NCBI GenBank assembly: GCA_017542125.1 | Contig: JAFXXU010000045.1 | Span: 51,998 to 115,997, forward strand | Reading direction: 5' to 3' | Length of the DNA stretch: 64,000 nucleotides | From: Ruminococcus sp. | Lineage (GTDB): Bacteria; Bacillota; Clostridia; Oscillospirales; Ruminococcaceae | In this document: piece by piece, positions 7,659-16,120 of the stretch | How positions within the stretch are numbered: the first letter of the stretch is position 1 | How the letters are laid out: every line of letters starts with the position of its first letter | Position numbers and translations under genes: made by a program | The notes under the pieces: model-generated | What the model saw: only the letters and a program-made list of their open reading frames with translations | Told to the model about the DNA's origin: nothing | Database searches by the model: none

Positions 7659-8572
7659 TATTTCCAGAGCTTTTCGGGGTAGGCGCCGTTCTTTATGAGC
7701 TCGCCTATGGAATCGGCTACTGCCTGCCTGTCCTCCTTATAGGTGACGCCGAACCAGCGGTCGTGGCTCTCCAGGAGAGTACACTCAGCCTCGCCGTTTT
7801 TGAGCAGGCCGTCGATCATAATGGGGAGCAGGGATTCTGCGGTCTCGCTCTCGTCGTTCTGGCAAAGGAACCTTTCAAACTCCTCCTCCAGCTTATCCAT
7901 AAACTCGGGGGGGCAGCCCCACATATTCATTGATACGCGGCTGTTCTCGTCCAGCTCCGAAGTCTCCTGCTTGCCGCAGAGCACCTTGCCGTCCTCGCGC
8001 CTGATATTGTAGGTCTCGGTTATGCTGACCAGCTTGCTGCTGTCGTCAACGCTGCAAACGCCTCTGGTGACAGCACCGTTCTCGGAGAGGGTGTTTTTCA
8101 GGATGAAGCCCGCCATGCAGAGATCCATCTTACCGCCCTCAAGAGGCTCACGCTCCGAGGTCAGATAGTTGTAGAGCTCAACAAAGGCCTGCTTGCCGTA
8201 ATAGTCGTCGGCATTGATCACCGCAAAGGGCTCCTTGACAGCGTCTCTTGCGCAGAGGACTGCGTGGCAGGTGCCCCAGGGCTTTTTGCGCACTATCTTC
8301 TTATGCTCCTCGGGGATATCGGTGGTCTCCTGGAACACATACTGCACGTTGATGTGCTTGGAGATCCTGCCGCCTATACGGTCGATGAACTCCTGCTCGA
8401 TATCGTGCCTGATGATGAATACTATCTTATTGAAGCCTGCCGCGATAGCATCGTAAACGGAATAGTCCATAATGATCTCATTGTCGGGGCCGACGGGTTC
8501 GAGCTGCTTAATACCCCCGCCGTAGCGGCTGCCTATGCCTGCTGCCATTATAACAAGTGTGCAATCCTTCAT
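7658..8572 (-). CDS. Sugar nucleotidyltransferase-family protein
   Basis: The 304-residue protein begins CTLVIMAAGIGSRYGGGIKQLEPVG, the GxGxR...K signature of nucleotide-dependent sugar-1-phosphate transferases. It contains INADDYYG, where the acidic pair would bind the metal and nucleotide. KPWGTCHAVLCARD matches the conserved GTxxAxxxA region. It belongs to the NTP_transferase superfamily, and the sugar substrate cannot be assigned. The ATG follows GAAGGAG. Two promoters lie upstream (8624-8652 and 8718-8746). Unlike the fusion protein at 483-2681, the catalytic motifs are intact. Confidence 0.85.
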   Translation of the reverse strand: MKDCTLVIMAAGIGSRYGGGIKQLEPVGPDNEIIMDYSVYDAIAAGFNKIVFIIRHDIEQEFIDRIGGRISKHINVQYVFQETTDIPEEHKKIVRKKPWGTCHAVLCARDAVKEPFAVINADDYYGKQAFVELYNYLTSEREPLEGGKMDLCMAGFILKNTLSENGAVTRGVCSVDDSSKLVSITETYNIRREDGKVLCGKQETSELDENSRVSMNMWGCPPEFMDKLEEEFERFLCQNDESETAESLLPIMIDGLLKNGEAECTLLESHDRWFGVTYKEDRQAVADSIGELIKNGAYPEKLWK

Positions 8573-8623
8573 AATATTTCTCCTTCGTTTTCACTCCGCG
8601 CCGATACGCCAGCTTCTGAAACT

Positions 8624-8652
8624 ATCATAGCATACTGCGTATCTGCGGTCAA
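8624..8652 (-). promoter_or_regulatory. Proximal promoter of the nucleotidyltransferase gene
   Basis: On the minus strand TTGACC (8647-8652), a 17-base spacer and TATGAT (8624-8629). Confidence 0.55.
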
Positions 8653-8717
8653 TGCTCTTATTGCCCCGATATCATCAAATATTGCTCAGACCTCCGGGGC
8701 GGCAGAGCATCTGTCTT

Positions 8718-8746
8718 ATTATACCTTATTTTTCCGATTAAGTCAA
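8718..8746 (-). promoter_or_regulatory. Distal promoter of the nucleotidyltransferase gene
   Basis: On the minus strand TTGACT (8741-8746), a 17-base spacer and TATAAT (8718-8723). It gives a leader of about 140 bases and forms a tandem pair with the promoter at 8624-8652. Confidence 0.7.
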
Positions 8747-8776
8747 GGAGGCTTCTCTATGCACAGTTCACAATGC

Positions 8777-8971
8777 ACAATGCACAATGAAGGAGTGCGC
8801 CTGCGGCGCACAGGATGCGCATCCGCGCAGACTGCCGTGTGCAGATCTGTTAACTTGTGCAGCTATACCCGGTTAGCTGTATAAAACACCGAGCGTCCAG
8901 ATATCAACATCTATGGTGTCCGAATGGACATAAAATCTGCGCAAAGCGCCGATACCTTCATTGTGCATTGT
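8777..8971. repeat. MITE-like element with 17-bp perfect terminal inverted repeats
   Basis: ACAATGCACAATGAAGG at 8777-8793 is repeated in perfect inverse orientation at 8955-8971. The 195-base interval carries further GC hairpins (GTGCGCctgcgGCGCAC just inside the left end) and no coding capacity. Short CACAATG-type motifs continue outside the left end. It lies between the nucleotidyltransferase promoters and the citrate synthase-like operon. Related fragments occur near 21866-21975 and 34043-34059. Confidence 0.65.
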
Positions 8972-9001
8972 AAATTGCAAAAGTGCATTGCTGGCCCCCT
9001 C

Positions 9002-9030
9002 TTGACAACCGCTCCGTATTCGTGTATAAT
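9002..9030 (+). promoter_or_regulatory. Consensus promoter of the citrate synthase-like/gntR operon
   Basis: TTGACA (9002-9007), a 17-base spacer and TATAAT (9025-9030), exact consensus. The -10 box is overlapped by the palindrome at 9024-9045. Confidence 0.9.
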
Positions 9031-9045
9031 TGTATACAATCATAC
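9024..9045 (+). promoter_or_regulatory. Palindromic operator, probably for the GntR protein of the same operon
   Basis: A 22-base near-perfect inverted repeat with an exact ATTGTATACAAT core (9029-9040) covers the -10 box. FCD-type GntR regulators commonly bind TTGTATACAA-like sites, and the second gene of this operon encodes such a regulator. Autorepression is therefore the simplest reading (inference). Confidence 0.75.
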
Positions 9046-9069
9046 AGTTATACAAAGGAGCAATGTCTT

Positions 9070-10470
9070 ATGAGCAGTGTAATGCCTAATATCAGCCTGA
9101 GTCAGGGAACAAATCTTCTGGAGTTCGACCCCTACGAGTATGAGCTCCAGGATGTGGCGCAGCCGGAGCTTTTCAGGGAGATGTTCCCCTATTCCGAAGT
9201 GCCGAAGACCGCCTACAACTACCGCCACGTTCCGATGAATATGCCGGAGAATATCTTCATCACCGACACCACCTTCCGGGACGGGCAGCAATCCAGAGCC
9301 CCCTACACCGCCGATCAGATGGTGCAGATCTACAAGCTGCTCCACCGCCTGGGGGGAGAAAAGGGCATCATCAGGCAAACGGAGTTCTTCGTCTACTCCA
9401 AAACAGACCGTGAGGCGCTGGAGCGCTGTATGGATCTGGGCTTTGAGTTCCCCGAGATAACCACCTGGATACGCGCATCAAAGGCCGATTTTGAGCTGGT
9501 GCGCAATATCGGCGTAAAGGAAACCGGCGTGCTGGTCTCCTGCTCGGATCACCATATCTTCAACAAGATGGGTCTCACCCGCCGTCAGGCGCTGGACAAA
9601 TACCTGGGCATCGTCAAGGAGTGCATCGCCGCTGGACTGCGTCCCCGCTGCCACTTTGAGGACATCACCCGCGCCGACTTCTACGGCTTTGTGGTACCCT
9701 TTGCCATAGAGCTCCGCAAGCTCTCGGACGAAAGCGGAGTTCCCATAAAGATCCGTGCCTGCGACACTATGGGCTACGGCATCCCCTACCCCGGCGTTGC
9801 GCTGCCGCGAAGCGTTTCGGGTATAATCTACGGCTTGCAGCACTATGCAGGCTTCACCTCGGATATGCTCGAATGGCACGGCCACAACGACTTCTACAAG
9901 GGAGTGGTCAATGCCGCCACCGCCTGGCTCTACGGTGCGGGAGCAGTAAACTGCTCGCTGCTGGGCATAGGTGAGAGAACGGGCAACGTCCCGCTGGAGG
10001 CTATGGTATTCGAGTATGCCTCCTTAAAAGGCACACTTGACGGTATGGACACCCGGGCTATCACCGAGATAGCCGATTACATAGTCAACGAGACCAATTA
10101 CGATCTTCCCCCCATGACGCCATTCGTCGGCAAGAGCTTCAACGTAACAAGGGCGGGCATCCACGCCGACGGGCTTATGAAGGACGAGGAGATCTACAAC
10201 ATCTTCGACACCACTGCCCTGCTGGGGCGTCCTCCCCTTGTGGCCATCAGCGCCACCTCCGGTCTGGCGGGGATAGCCTGCTGGATAAACAACTACTACC
10301 GCCTGGAGGGGGACAAGGCTGTGGATAAGAAGCACCCCTGCATCGCTAAGATGAAGGAGTGGATCGACAAGGAGTACGAAAACGGCAGAGTGACCGTTAT
10401 CAGCGACGATGAGCTGGAGGCTCTGATGAAGCTTTACGGCCGCGAGATACTTGACAGGAGGGCAAAATGA
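9070..10470 (+). CDS. DRE-TIM metallolyase, probable Re-type citrate synthase
   Basis: The 466-residue protein is of the HMGL-like (isopropylmalate/homocitrate/Re-citrate synthase) superfamily. The signature DTTFRDGQQSRAPY carries the R-D-GQQ version of the DRE motif, and EWHGHNDF supplies the HxH metal ligands. TGNVPLEA is also conserved. The N-terminal extension and GQQ form match my recollection of Clostridial Re-citrate synthases, which make citrate for glutamate synthesis in anaerobes without Si-citrate synthase. 2-Isopropylmalate or homocitrate synthase remains possible. ATG at 9070 with AAAGGAG is preferred over an upstream in-frame start at 8983, because that one lies before the promoter. 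Its stop overlaps the next ATG (ATGA). Confidence 0.8.
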   Translation: MSSVMPNISLSQGTNLLEFDPYEYELQDVAQPELFREMFPYSEVPKTAYNYRHVPMNMPENIFITDTTFRDGQQSRAPYTADQMVQIYKLLHRLGGEKGIIRQTEFFVYSKTDREALERCMDLGFEFPEITTWIRASKADFELVRNIGVKETGVLVSCSDHHIFNKMGLTRRQALDKYLGIVKECIAAGLRPRCHFEDITRADFYGFVVPFAIELRKLSDESGVPIKIRACDTMGYGIPYPGVALPRSVSGIIYGLQHYAGFTSDMLEWHGHNDFYKGVVNAATAWLYGAGAVNCSLLGIGERTGNVPLEAMVFEYASLKGTLDGMDTRAITEIADYIVNETNYDLPPMTPFVGKSFNVTRAGIHADGLMKDEEIYNIFDTTALLGRPPLVAISATSGLAGIACWINNYYRLEGDKAVDKKHPCIAKMKEWIDKEYENGRVTVISDDELEALMKLYGREILDRRAK

Positions 10471-11174
10471 TCCTTGATGCCGATGCAGGCTCGCTGAGGA
10501 TAAGAGTGTTCAATTCCATTGAGAACGCTATCTTAAACGGCGAGTATTCCGACGGCGAGAGCCTTAACGAGCTGAAGATCTCCAAGGAGCTGGGGGTCTC
10601 CCGCACGCCGGTAAGAGAAGCCCTTATGCAGCTGGAGCTGGAGGGGCTGGTGCGGAGCATACCCAACAAGGGCGCAGTAGTCGTGGGTGTATCCGAGCAG
10701 GACACCCGTGATATCTACGAGATAAGAGTGAGGATAGAGGGCCTTGCGGCACGCCTTGCCGCCGAGAAGATGACCCCGGAGGAGGTCCGGGCGCTTGAAA
10801 AGATCGTAGAGCTCCAGGAGTTCTATCTGATGAAGAACGATACCGAGCAGATCTTCCGCCTGGATACGGATTTTCACAAGATAATCTACGATGCCTCCCG
10901 GAGCCGTCCGCTGAGATTTATGCTCTCGAATTTCCATAACTATATCAAGAAGGCCAGAGATATCTCGGTACAGGCCGCGGGCAGAGCCGAAAAGACCGTA
11001 GCCGAGCACCGGGCCATCCTGGACGCTATCAGGGAAGGCAAGGGCGAGCTGGCGGAGCGCCTCACCGCCGAGCATATAATGAACGCCGAGCGGAACCTTT
11101 TCGCTGAAACAGAGGACGTCCTGCAGGAACGAAAGGAAAAAGATGGAGAAGGAACTGATCACGATCTCGGGTGA
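10467..11174 (+). CDS. GntR-family transcriptional regulator (FCD domain)
   Basis: The 235-residue regulator has an N-terminal winged helix at residues ~10-75 (ELKISKELGVSRTPVREALMQLELEGLV, typical GntR). An all-helical FCD ligand domain follows. Its likely metal ligands are visible in DTDFHKIIY, AEHRAIL and AEHIMNAERN. The start overlaps the preceding stop by 4 bases, so it is translationally coupled to the citrate synthase-like enzyme. The FCD ligand is often a carboxylate, which would suit citrate or a related metabolite (inference). It probably binds the palindrome at 9024-9045. Its 3' end overlaps recD2 by 32 bases. Confidence 0.92.
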   Translation: MILDADAGSLRIRVFNSIENAILNGEYSDGESLNELKISKELGVSRTPVREALMQLELEGLVRSIPNKGAVVVGVSEQDTRDIYEIRVRIEGLAARLAAEKMTPEEVRALEKIVELQEFYLMKNDTEQIFRLDTDFHKIIYDASRSRPLRFMLSNFHNYIKKARDISVQAAGRAEKTVAEHRAILDAIREGKGELAERLTAEHIMNAERNLFAETEDVLQERKEKDGEGTDHDLG

Positions 11175-13383
11175 GGTCGATGCGATACAGCACAAAAGCA
11201 AGGACTCGCAGTTCGGGGTCATAATACTGCTCTGCGAGGGCAAGCTGGTGACTGTGGTGGGTGAGCTCGGCAGCGTCGAGGAGGGTGAGGACATCACCTG
11301 CACCGGCTACTACACCGATCACCGGGTCTACGGCGAGCAGTTCCGCTGCGTGACCTGTGAGCGGACGCTGCCCACCAAGCACGCGAATATGATAAAATAT
11401 CTGGCGGGATCCTTTGAGGAGATCAAGCTGCGCACCGCCAAGAACATAGTGAACCGCTACGGCGACGATACCTTCGATATGATCGAGAACGACTTTGAGA
11501 AGCTGACAGAGTTCGGCGGGCTGAGCATCAAGCAGGCGAAGAAGATCTCGGAGAAATTCCGCGAGACCTATGCTCTGCGCTCTCTGATAAACAGCTTTGC
11601 AAAGTATGCCCTGCCCACCCATACCGCTCTGAGCGCCTGGAAGGCTCTGGGCAGCGACGCTGCGGAGATCGTTGACCGCAACCCCTATGTGCTCACGAAG
11701 GAAAGCATCGGTGTGGATTTTGAAAAGGCTGACAGGATCGCCTCGAAGCTGGGGCTCGACCCTGCCTCGGAGCAGAGGATAGCCTCGGGCATAAGCTACG
11801 TCCTGCGCCGCTTTTCAAACGACGGCCACTCCGCTATGCCTCTGGAGCGTCTTGAGACTGAGTGCTGCTCCTTCCTGGGGATAGAAAAGCTCCGCTTCGG
11901 GCAGGTGCTGGATGCGGAGGCTGAGGATAACAACATATATCTCTATTACAAGGGGCGCGATGCCTTCGTTATGAGCGCCGACCTCTACACCGCCGAGGAT
12001 TACATCGCCAGGCGGCTTTCGATAATGAGCGAGATATCCTACGACAGCGAGGTGGATTTCTCGGAGGTCATAGACCTTGCGGAGCAGGAGAACGGCATAG
12101 AGTACGAAGATACCCAGCGCAAGGCGATAAACCTGGCGCTCTCAAAGGGCTTTCTCATCCTGACGGGAGGCCCCGGCACAGGCAAGACCACCACCTTGAA
12201 CGCTATACTCTCGCTGTTTGAGCAGCAGGGCATGAGCGTTATGCTCGCAGCCCCCACAGGCAAGGCGGCAAAGCGCCTCTCAGACCTTACGGCTCATGAG
12301 GCCACGACTATCCACCGCCTGCTGGGGGTAAAGCCCCCCGACGGCCCGAAGATCTCATTTATCCACAACGAGAACGATCAGCTGGACTGCGATGTGCTGA
12401 TAATCGATGAAATGTCGATGGTGGATTCCTGCCTGTTTGAAGCCGTGCTGCGGGCGATAAGCGTCACCTGCAAGCTGGTGCTTGTGGGGGACTCGGATCA
12501 GCTGCCCTCAGTGGGTGCCGGGAACGTGCTGCACGATATAATCGAGAGCGGCGTGATGCCCGTGGTGACCCTGACCGAGATATTCCGTCAGGCGCAGCAG
12601 AGCATGATAGTCACCACAGCCCATAAGATAATCCGCGGGGAGCAGCCCGACCTCACCGACCGCTCGGGGGACTTCTTCTTTATGGAGCGCCGGGAATACA
12701 ACGAAGCCAGGACGCTGGCAGCCGATCTGGTGGAAAAGCGTCTTCCCGACACCTACGGCTATGACAGCTTCAACGACATCCAGGTACTTTCCCCTACAAG
12801 GCAGGGGCCTGTGGGGACGGCGGAACTCAACCGTCTGCTCCAGGAGAGGCTCAACCCCAAGGCCGCGGGCAAGTCTGAGGTGGTGATGCCCTTTTGCACC
12901 TTCCGCAAGGGGGATAAGGTGATGCAGACCAGCAACGATTACGACATCACCTGGAAAAAGATCGACGACGAGGGCAAGACTGAAGAGGGCGCAGGCATCT
13001 TCAACGGCGACATCGGGGTTATCACCGCTGCCAACAAGGTGCTGCGGACCCTGACCATAGATTTCGACGGCAGGGTCGCCGTATATCAGGCAGATATGCT
13101 GCAAAATCTGGAGCTGGCCTATGCCGTCACCGTACACAAGAGCCAGGGCAGCGAGTTTGAAGCGGTGGTGATGGTGCTCCCCGAGGGGTACGATCTGCTC
13201 TGCTACCGCAACCTGCTTTATACGGGCGTTACCAGAGCCAAGAAGCTGCTGGTCATCATCGGGTCGGTACGGCAGTTTAGGCGGATGATCGAGAACGACC
13301 GCAAGACGCTGCGCTACACCTGCCTCAAGGAGATGCTCACCAGCAGCGATCAGCTGGGCATTGAGGATATACCTGACGAATAA
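11143..13383 (+). CDS. recD2: RecD2-type ATP-dependent DNA helicase
   Basis: A 746-residue SF1B helicase (5'-3') acting in DNA repair in bacteria that lack RecBC partners. An N-terminal OB-like region and helix-hairpin-helix segments (residues ~80-200) are followed by Walker A GGPGTGKTTT at about 343-352. Walker B is DVLIIDEMS near 416, GDSDQLPSVGAG is motif III, and the C-terminal motif is AYAVTVHKSQGSEF. Length and domain order fit RecD2. ATG at 11143 lies inside the gntR reading frame, giving a 32-base overlap. It is part of the rightward operon that ends with the Nudix gene. Confidence 0.95.
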   Translation: MEKELITISGEVDAIQHKSKDSQFGVIILLCEGKLVTVVGELGSVEEGEDITCTGYYTDHRVYGEQFRCVTCERTLPTKHANMIKYLAGSFEEIKLRTAKNIVNRYGDDTFDMIENDFEKLTEFGGLSIKQAKKISEKFRETYALRSLINSFAKYALPTHTALSAWKALGSDAAEIVDRNPYVLTKESIGVDFEKADRIASKLGLDPASEQRIASGISYVLRRFSNDGHSAMPLERLETECCSFLGIEKLRFGQVLDAEAEDNNIYLYYKGRDAFVMSADLYTAEDYIARRLSIMSEISYDSEVDFSEVIDLAEQENGIEYEDTQRKAINLALSKGFLILTGGPGTGKTTTLNAILSLFEQQGMSVMLAAPTGKAAKRLSDLTAHEATTIHRLLGVKPPDGPKISFIHNENDQLDCDVLIIDEMSMVDSCLFEAVLRAISVTCKLVLVGDSDQLPSVGAGNVLHDIIESGVMPVVTLTEIFRQAQQSMIVTTAHKIIRGEQPDLTDRSGDFFFMERREYNEARTLAADLVEKRLPDTYGYDSFNDIQVLSPTRQGPVGTAELNRLLQERLNPKAAGKSEVVMPFCTFRKGDKVMQTSNDYDITWKKIDDEGKTEEGAGIFNGDIGVITAANKVLRTLTIDFDGRVAVYQADMLQNLELAYAVTVHKSQGSEFEAVVMVLPEGYDLLCYRNLLYTGVTRAKKLLVIIGSVRQFRRMIENDRKTLRYTCLKEMLTSSDQLGIEDIPDE

Positions 13384-13395
13384 GGAGGGACAGCC

Positions 13396-13863
13396 GTGGA
13401 GGGCTACATAATGGAGCTGCGTAAGCTGGTGGGGCACCGCACTCTGCTGCAATGCGCGGCAAGCGTGATAGTCGAGAACGACAAGGGGCAGGTGCTTCTG
13501 GGCAGGCGCTCCGACAACGGCCGCTGGGACTACGCAGGCGGCTCCATAGAGCTGGACGAGCGGGTGGAGGATTGCGCCGACAGGGAGCTCTATGAGGAAA
13601 TGGGGCTTCACGCCGAGGCTCTGGAGCTGTTTATGATAAGCTCGGGCCCTGAGACCCACTACATCTACCCCAACGGGGACGAGGTCTCAAATGTGGAGAT
13701 AGTCTACATCTGCCGGGAGTGGAGCGGCGAGCCTTCCGCCCGGGACGGCGAAATGACCGACCTGAGGTGGTTTAACATCTCCGAGCTTCCGGAGGATATC
13801 TCCGAGCCGGTGATGCCGGTGATAAACGAATATGTTGAGATGAGAAAAAAGAGGGCCGAATGA
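13396..13863 (+). CDS. Nudix hydrolase
   Basis: A 155-residue Nudix-fold pyrophosphohydrolase. The box G-x5-E-x7-REL-x-EE-x-GL is complete (G49 to L71; REL at 63-65, EE at 67-68). The substrate cannot be deduced; a nucleoside diphosphate linked to another moiety is general for the family. The GTG start at 13396 follows AAGGAGGG at ideal spacing; an in-frame ATG at 13411 is an alternative. It lies 12 bases after recD2, so it is operonic. Its last codons form part of a bidirectional terminator. Confidence 0.9.
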   Translation: MEGYIMELRKLVGHRTLLQCAASVIVENDKGQVLLGRRSDNGRWDYAGGSIELDERVEDCADRELYEEMGLHAEALELFMISSGPETHYIYPNGDEVSNVEIVYICREWSGEPSARDGEMTDLRWFNISELPEDISEPVMPVINEYVEMRKKRAE

Positions 13864-13876
13864 TCTGCCCTCTTTT
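13847..13876. terminator. Bidirectional terminator between Nudix gene and glmM
   Basis: AAAAGAGGGC (13847-13856) pairs with GCCCTCTTTT (13867-13876). T-runs occur in both directions, and the stem overlaps the Nudix stop codon. The flanking genes are convergent. Confidence 0.8.
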
Positions 13877-13895
13877 AGTATTCATTTTTTAGCTG

Positions 13896-15281
13896 TCAGA
13901 TCGCGTGTCCCTTTGCCTTGATAACGTCAACCACCTTATCCACAAGGCGCTGACAGGTATCCTCGGACTGAGCCTCGACCATAACTCTTACCAGAGGCTC
14001 GGTACCGCTCTCGCGGACCAGTATCCTGCCCGACTGACCCAGCTCCTCGGCAACAGCCTCAACAGCGTTGACCACATCGGGATCGTCCTGGGCGGCTCTC
14101 TTGTCCTTTACCTTGACGTTGACCAGCACCTGGGGGTAAACGGTCAGCGGCTCGGCAAGCTCCGAGAGCTTCTTCTTGCGGGCAAGCATTACCTCCATGA
14201 TCTTGAGGCTGGTAAGGATGCCGTCGCCGGTGGAGGCATACTTGGAGAAGATGATATGCCCCGACTGCTCGCCGCCGATACGGCAGCCGTTCTTGATCAT
14301 ATATTCGTAAACGTACTTGTCGCCCACCTTGGTCTTGGCGTAGTCGATGCCGAACTCGTCAAAGGCCTTGTAGAGGCCGAAATTGGACATTACGGTGGTA
14401 ACAACTGTGTTGTTGATGAGCTTACCCCGCTCCTTCATATATCTGCCGTAGATGTAGAGGATATGGTCGCCGGTGATGACATTACCCTTTTCGTCCACGC
14501 AGAGGCAGCGGTCGGCATCGCCGTCGTAGGCAAAGCCCACATCCATCCCGTTATCCACAACATACTTGCAGAGCCCCTCGATATGGGTGGAGCCCGCGTT
14601 GGTGTTGATGTTAGTGCCGTTAGGCTCGGCGTTGATCAGATAGGTCGAGGCGCCGAGAGCGTCAAACACCGACTTGGCGATGTTCCAGGCGCTGCCATTG
14701 GCGCAGTCGAGAGCCACCTTCACACCTCTGAAGGAATACATACCCAGAGAGATAAGATACCCGATATACCTGTTTCTGCCGGAGACGTAGTCCACGGTGC
14801 AGCCGATATGCTCCTTCTCGGCAAAGGGGATATTATCCCACTTCTGACCGAAGACCTCCAGCTCGCCGTCCAGATATGCCTCAACGAGAGTGATGGTCTC
14901 CTCGCTCATTTTCTCGCCGTTGCGGTTGATGAGCTTGATGCCGTTATCGTAGTAGGGGTTGTGGCTTGCGGAGATCATAATGCCGCAGTCGAATTCATCC
15001 ACTCTGGCAACATATGCTACCGAGGGGGTGGTGGTAACGTGCAGCAGATAAGCGTCCGCGCCCGAGGCGGTAAGGCCGCCTACCAGCGAATACTCGAACA
15101 TATAGCTGGAACGCCTTGTGTCCTTGCCTATGACTATCCTTGCAGGCTCGGTATCGCCCGCACGGCGCTTGAGCTCGCCGTAATACCAGCCGAGAAATCT
15201 GCCCACCTTGTAAGCGTGGTCGGCGGTAAGGTTAACATTAGCCTCGCCTCTGAAACCGTCTGTTCCGAAATACTTTCCCAT
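13896..15281 (-). CDS. glmM: Phosphoglucosamine mutase
   Basis: A 461-residue enzyme that converts glucosamine-6-phosphate to glucosamine-1-phosphate for UDP-GlcNAc and peptidoglycan synthesis. It starts MGKYFGTDGFRG, as GlmM proteins do. The phosphoserine loop SASHNP places the active Ser at 106. The metal loop DGDADR is at 253-258, and the C-terminal phosphate-binding RESGTEPLVRVM is intact. It lies downstream of a GlmU-like hexapeptide acyltransferase, which suits a role in the same pathway. Contrast the degenerate mutase domain at 483-2681. Confidence 0.95.
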   Translation of the reverse strand: MGKYFGTDGFRGEANVNLTADHAYKVGRFLGWYYGELKRRAGDTEPARIVIGKDTRRSSYMFEYSLVGGLTASGADAYLLHVTTTPSVAYVARVDEFDCGIMISASHNPYYDNGIKLINRNGEKMSEETITLVEAYLDGELEVFGQKWDNIPFAEKEHIGCTVDYVSGRNRYIGYLISLGMYSFRGVKVALDCANGSAWNIAKSVFDALGASTYLINAEPNGTNINTNAGSTHIEGLCKYVVDNGMDVGFAYDGDADRCLCVDEKGNVITGDHILYIYGRYMKERGKLINNTVVTTVMSNFGLYKAFDEFGIDYAKTKVGDKYVYEYMIKNGCRIGGEQSGHIIFSKYASTGDGILTSLKIMEVMLARKKKLSELAEPLTVYPQVLVNVKVKDKRAAQDDPDVVNAVEAVAEELGQSGRILVRESGTEPLVRVMVEAQSEDTCQRLVDKVVDVIKAKGHAI

Positions 15282-15379
15282 ATCAAAACACTCCCGTTAT
15301 ACTTTTATTCTGCCGTTTTGGCTGTATAAGTTTACTGCTGCCCTCGCCGCCTGCGGCGGCTCGGGGAAATGCGGAAACT

Positions 15380-16042
15380 TTATTCGTGCTTTGCAACTAT
15401 GTCGTCCGGGGCCTTGTAGATGCTGTTCTCAGGCACCACTCCGCGGACCCTTGAAAGGGGATAGATATTTGTGTTGCGCCCCACCACGGTACCCGGGTTG
15501 AGGACGCTGTTGCAGCCCACCTCGACGAAGTCCGCCAGCATAGCTCCGAACTTTTTGAGGCCGGTATCTATGGGGTCGCCCTCGCCCTTGACAGCCACCA
15601 GCGTCTTGTCAGACTTGACGTTGGAGGTTATGGAGCCTGCACCCATATGGGACTTGTAGCCCAGGATGCTGTCGCCCACATAGTTGTAATGCGGGGTCTG
15701 GACGCAGTCGAAGAGGATGACGTTTTTAAGCTCCACCGAGTTGCCGACCACACAGCCGTTGCCTACGAGAGCCGAGCCTCTGATAAATGCGCAGTGCCTT
15801 ACCTCAGTATCGGCACCGATGATGCAGGGAGCACCGAGATAAGCCGTCGGGAAGACCTTGGCGGTCTTGTGTACCCACACCTGGGGCTGCACCTCGTCGT
15901 ACTCGTTCTTGTCGAGCTTTTCACCCAGTAGAATTATAAGCTCCTTGATCCCGCCCAGCGCTTCCCAGGGGTACTCAAAGCCCCGGAGATAATCGGCGGC
16001 AAGGGTATGGCTGAGATCGTACATCTGCGATATTTTAAGCAT
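15380..16042 (-). CDS. Hexapeptide-repeat acyltransferase (GlmU C-domain-like)
   Basis: The 220-residue protein has a helical N-terminus (residues 1-45) followed by left-handed beta-helix hexapeptide repeats (for example AYLGAPCIIGADTEVRHCAFIRG and LADFVEVGCNSVLNPGTVVGRNTNIYP). It resembles the acetyltransferase half of GlmU or stand-alone UDP-GlcNAc pyrophosphorylase-like proteins, but it has no nucleotidyltransferase domain. Its position before glmM supports a role in amino-sugar metabolism (inference). A consensus promoter lies at 16092-16120. The acceptor and acyl group are unknown. Confidence 0.8.
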   Translation of the reverse strand: MLKISQMYDLSHTLAADYLRGFEYPWEALGGIKELIILLGEKLDKNEYDEVQPQVWVHKTAKVFPTAYLGAPCIIGADTEVRHCAFIRGSALVGNGCVVGNSVELKNVILFDCVQTPHYNYVGDSILGYKSHMGAGSITSNVKSDKTLVAVKGEGDPIDTGLKKFGAMLADFVEVGCNSVLNPGTVVGRNTNIYPLSRVRGVVPENSIYKAPDDIVAKHE

Positions 16043-16091
16043 AGCAAAGCCTCTTTCCGGTATTATACGTTATGCGAAAGCATACTAGATC

Positions 16092-16120
16092 ATTATATCA
16101 TATATGATAGCATTTGTCAA
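16092..16120 (-). promoter_or_regulatory. Consensus promoter of the acyltransferase gene
   Basis: On the minus strand TTGACA (16115-16120), a 17-base spacer and TATAAT (16092-16097). The -35 box overlaps the stop codon of the PHP gene, as at the T-box promoter. Confidence 0.85.

Noticed and set aside
8983-9069. Upstream extension of the citrate synthase-like gene
   Set aside because: The extra codons overlap the promoter and operator; ATG at 9070 has the ribosome binding site.
13905-15329. 474-codon open frame opposite glmM
   Set aside because: Antisense shadow of glmM; the sense strand has full GlmM motifs.
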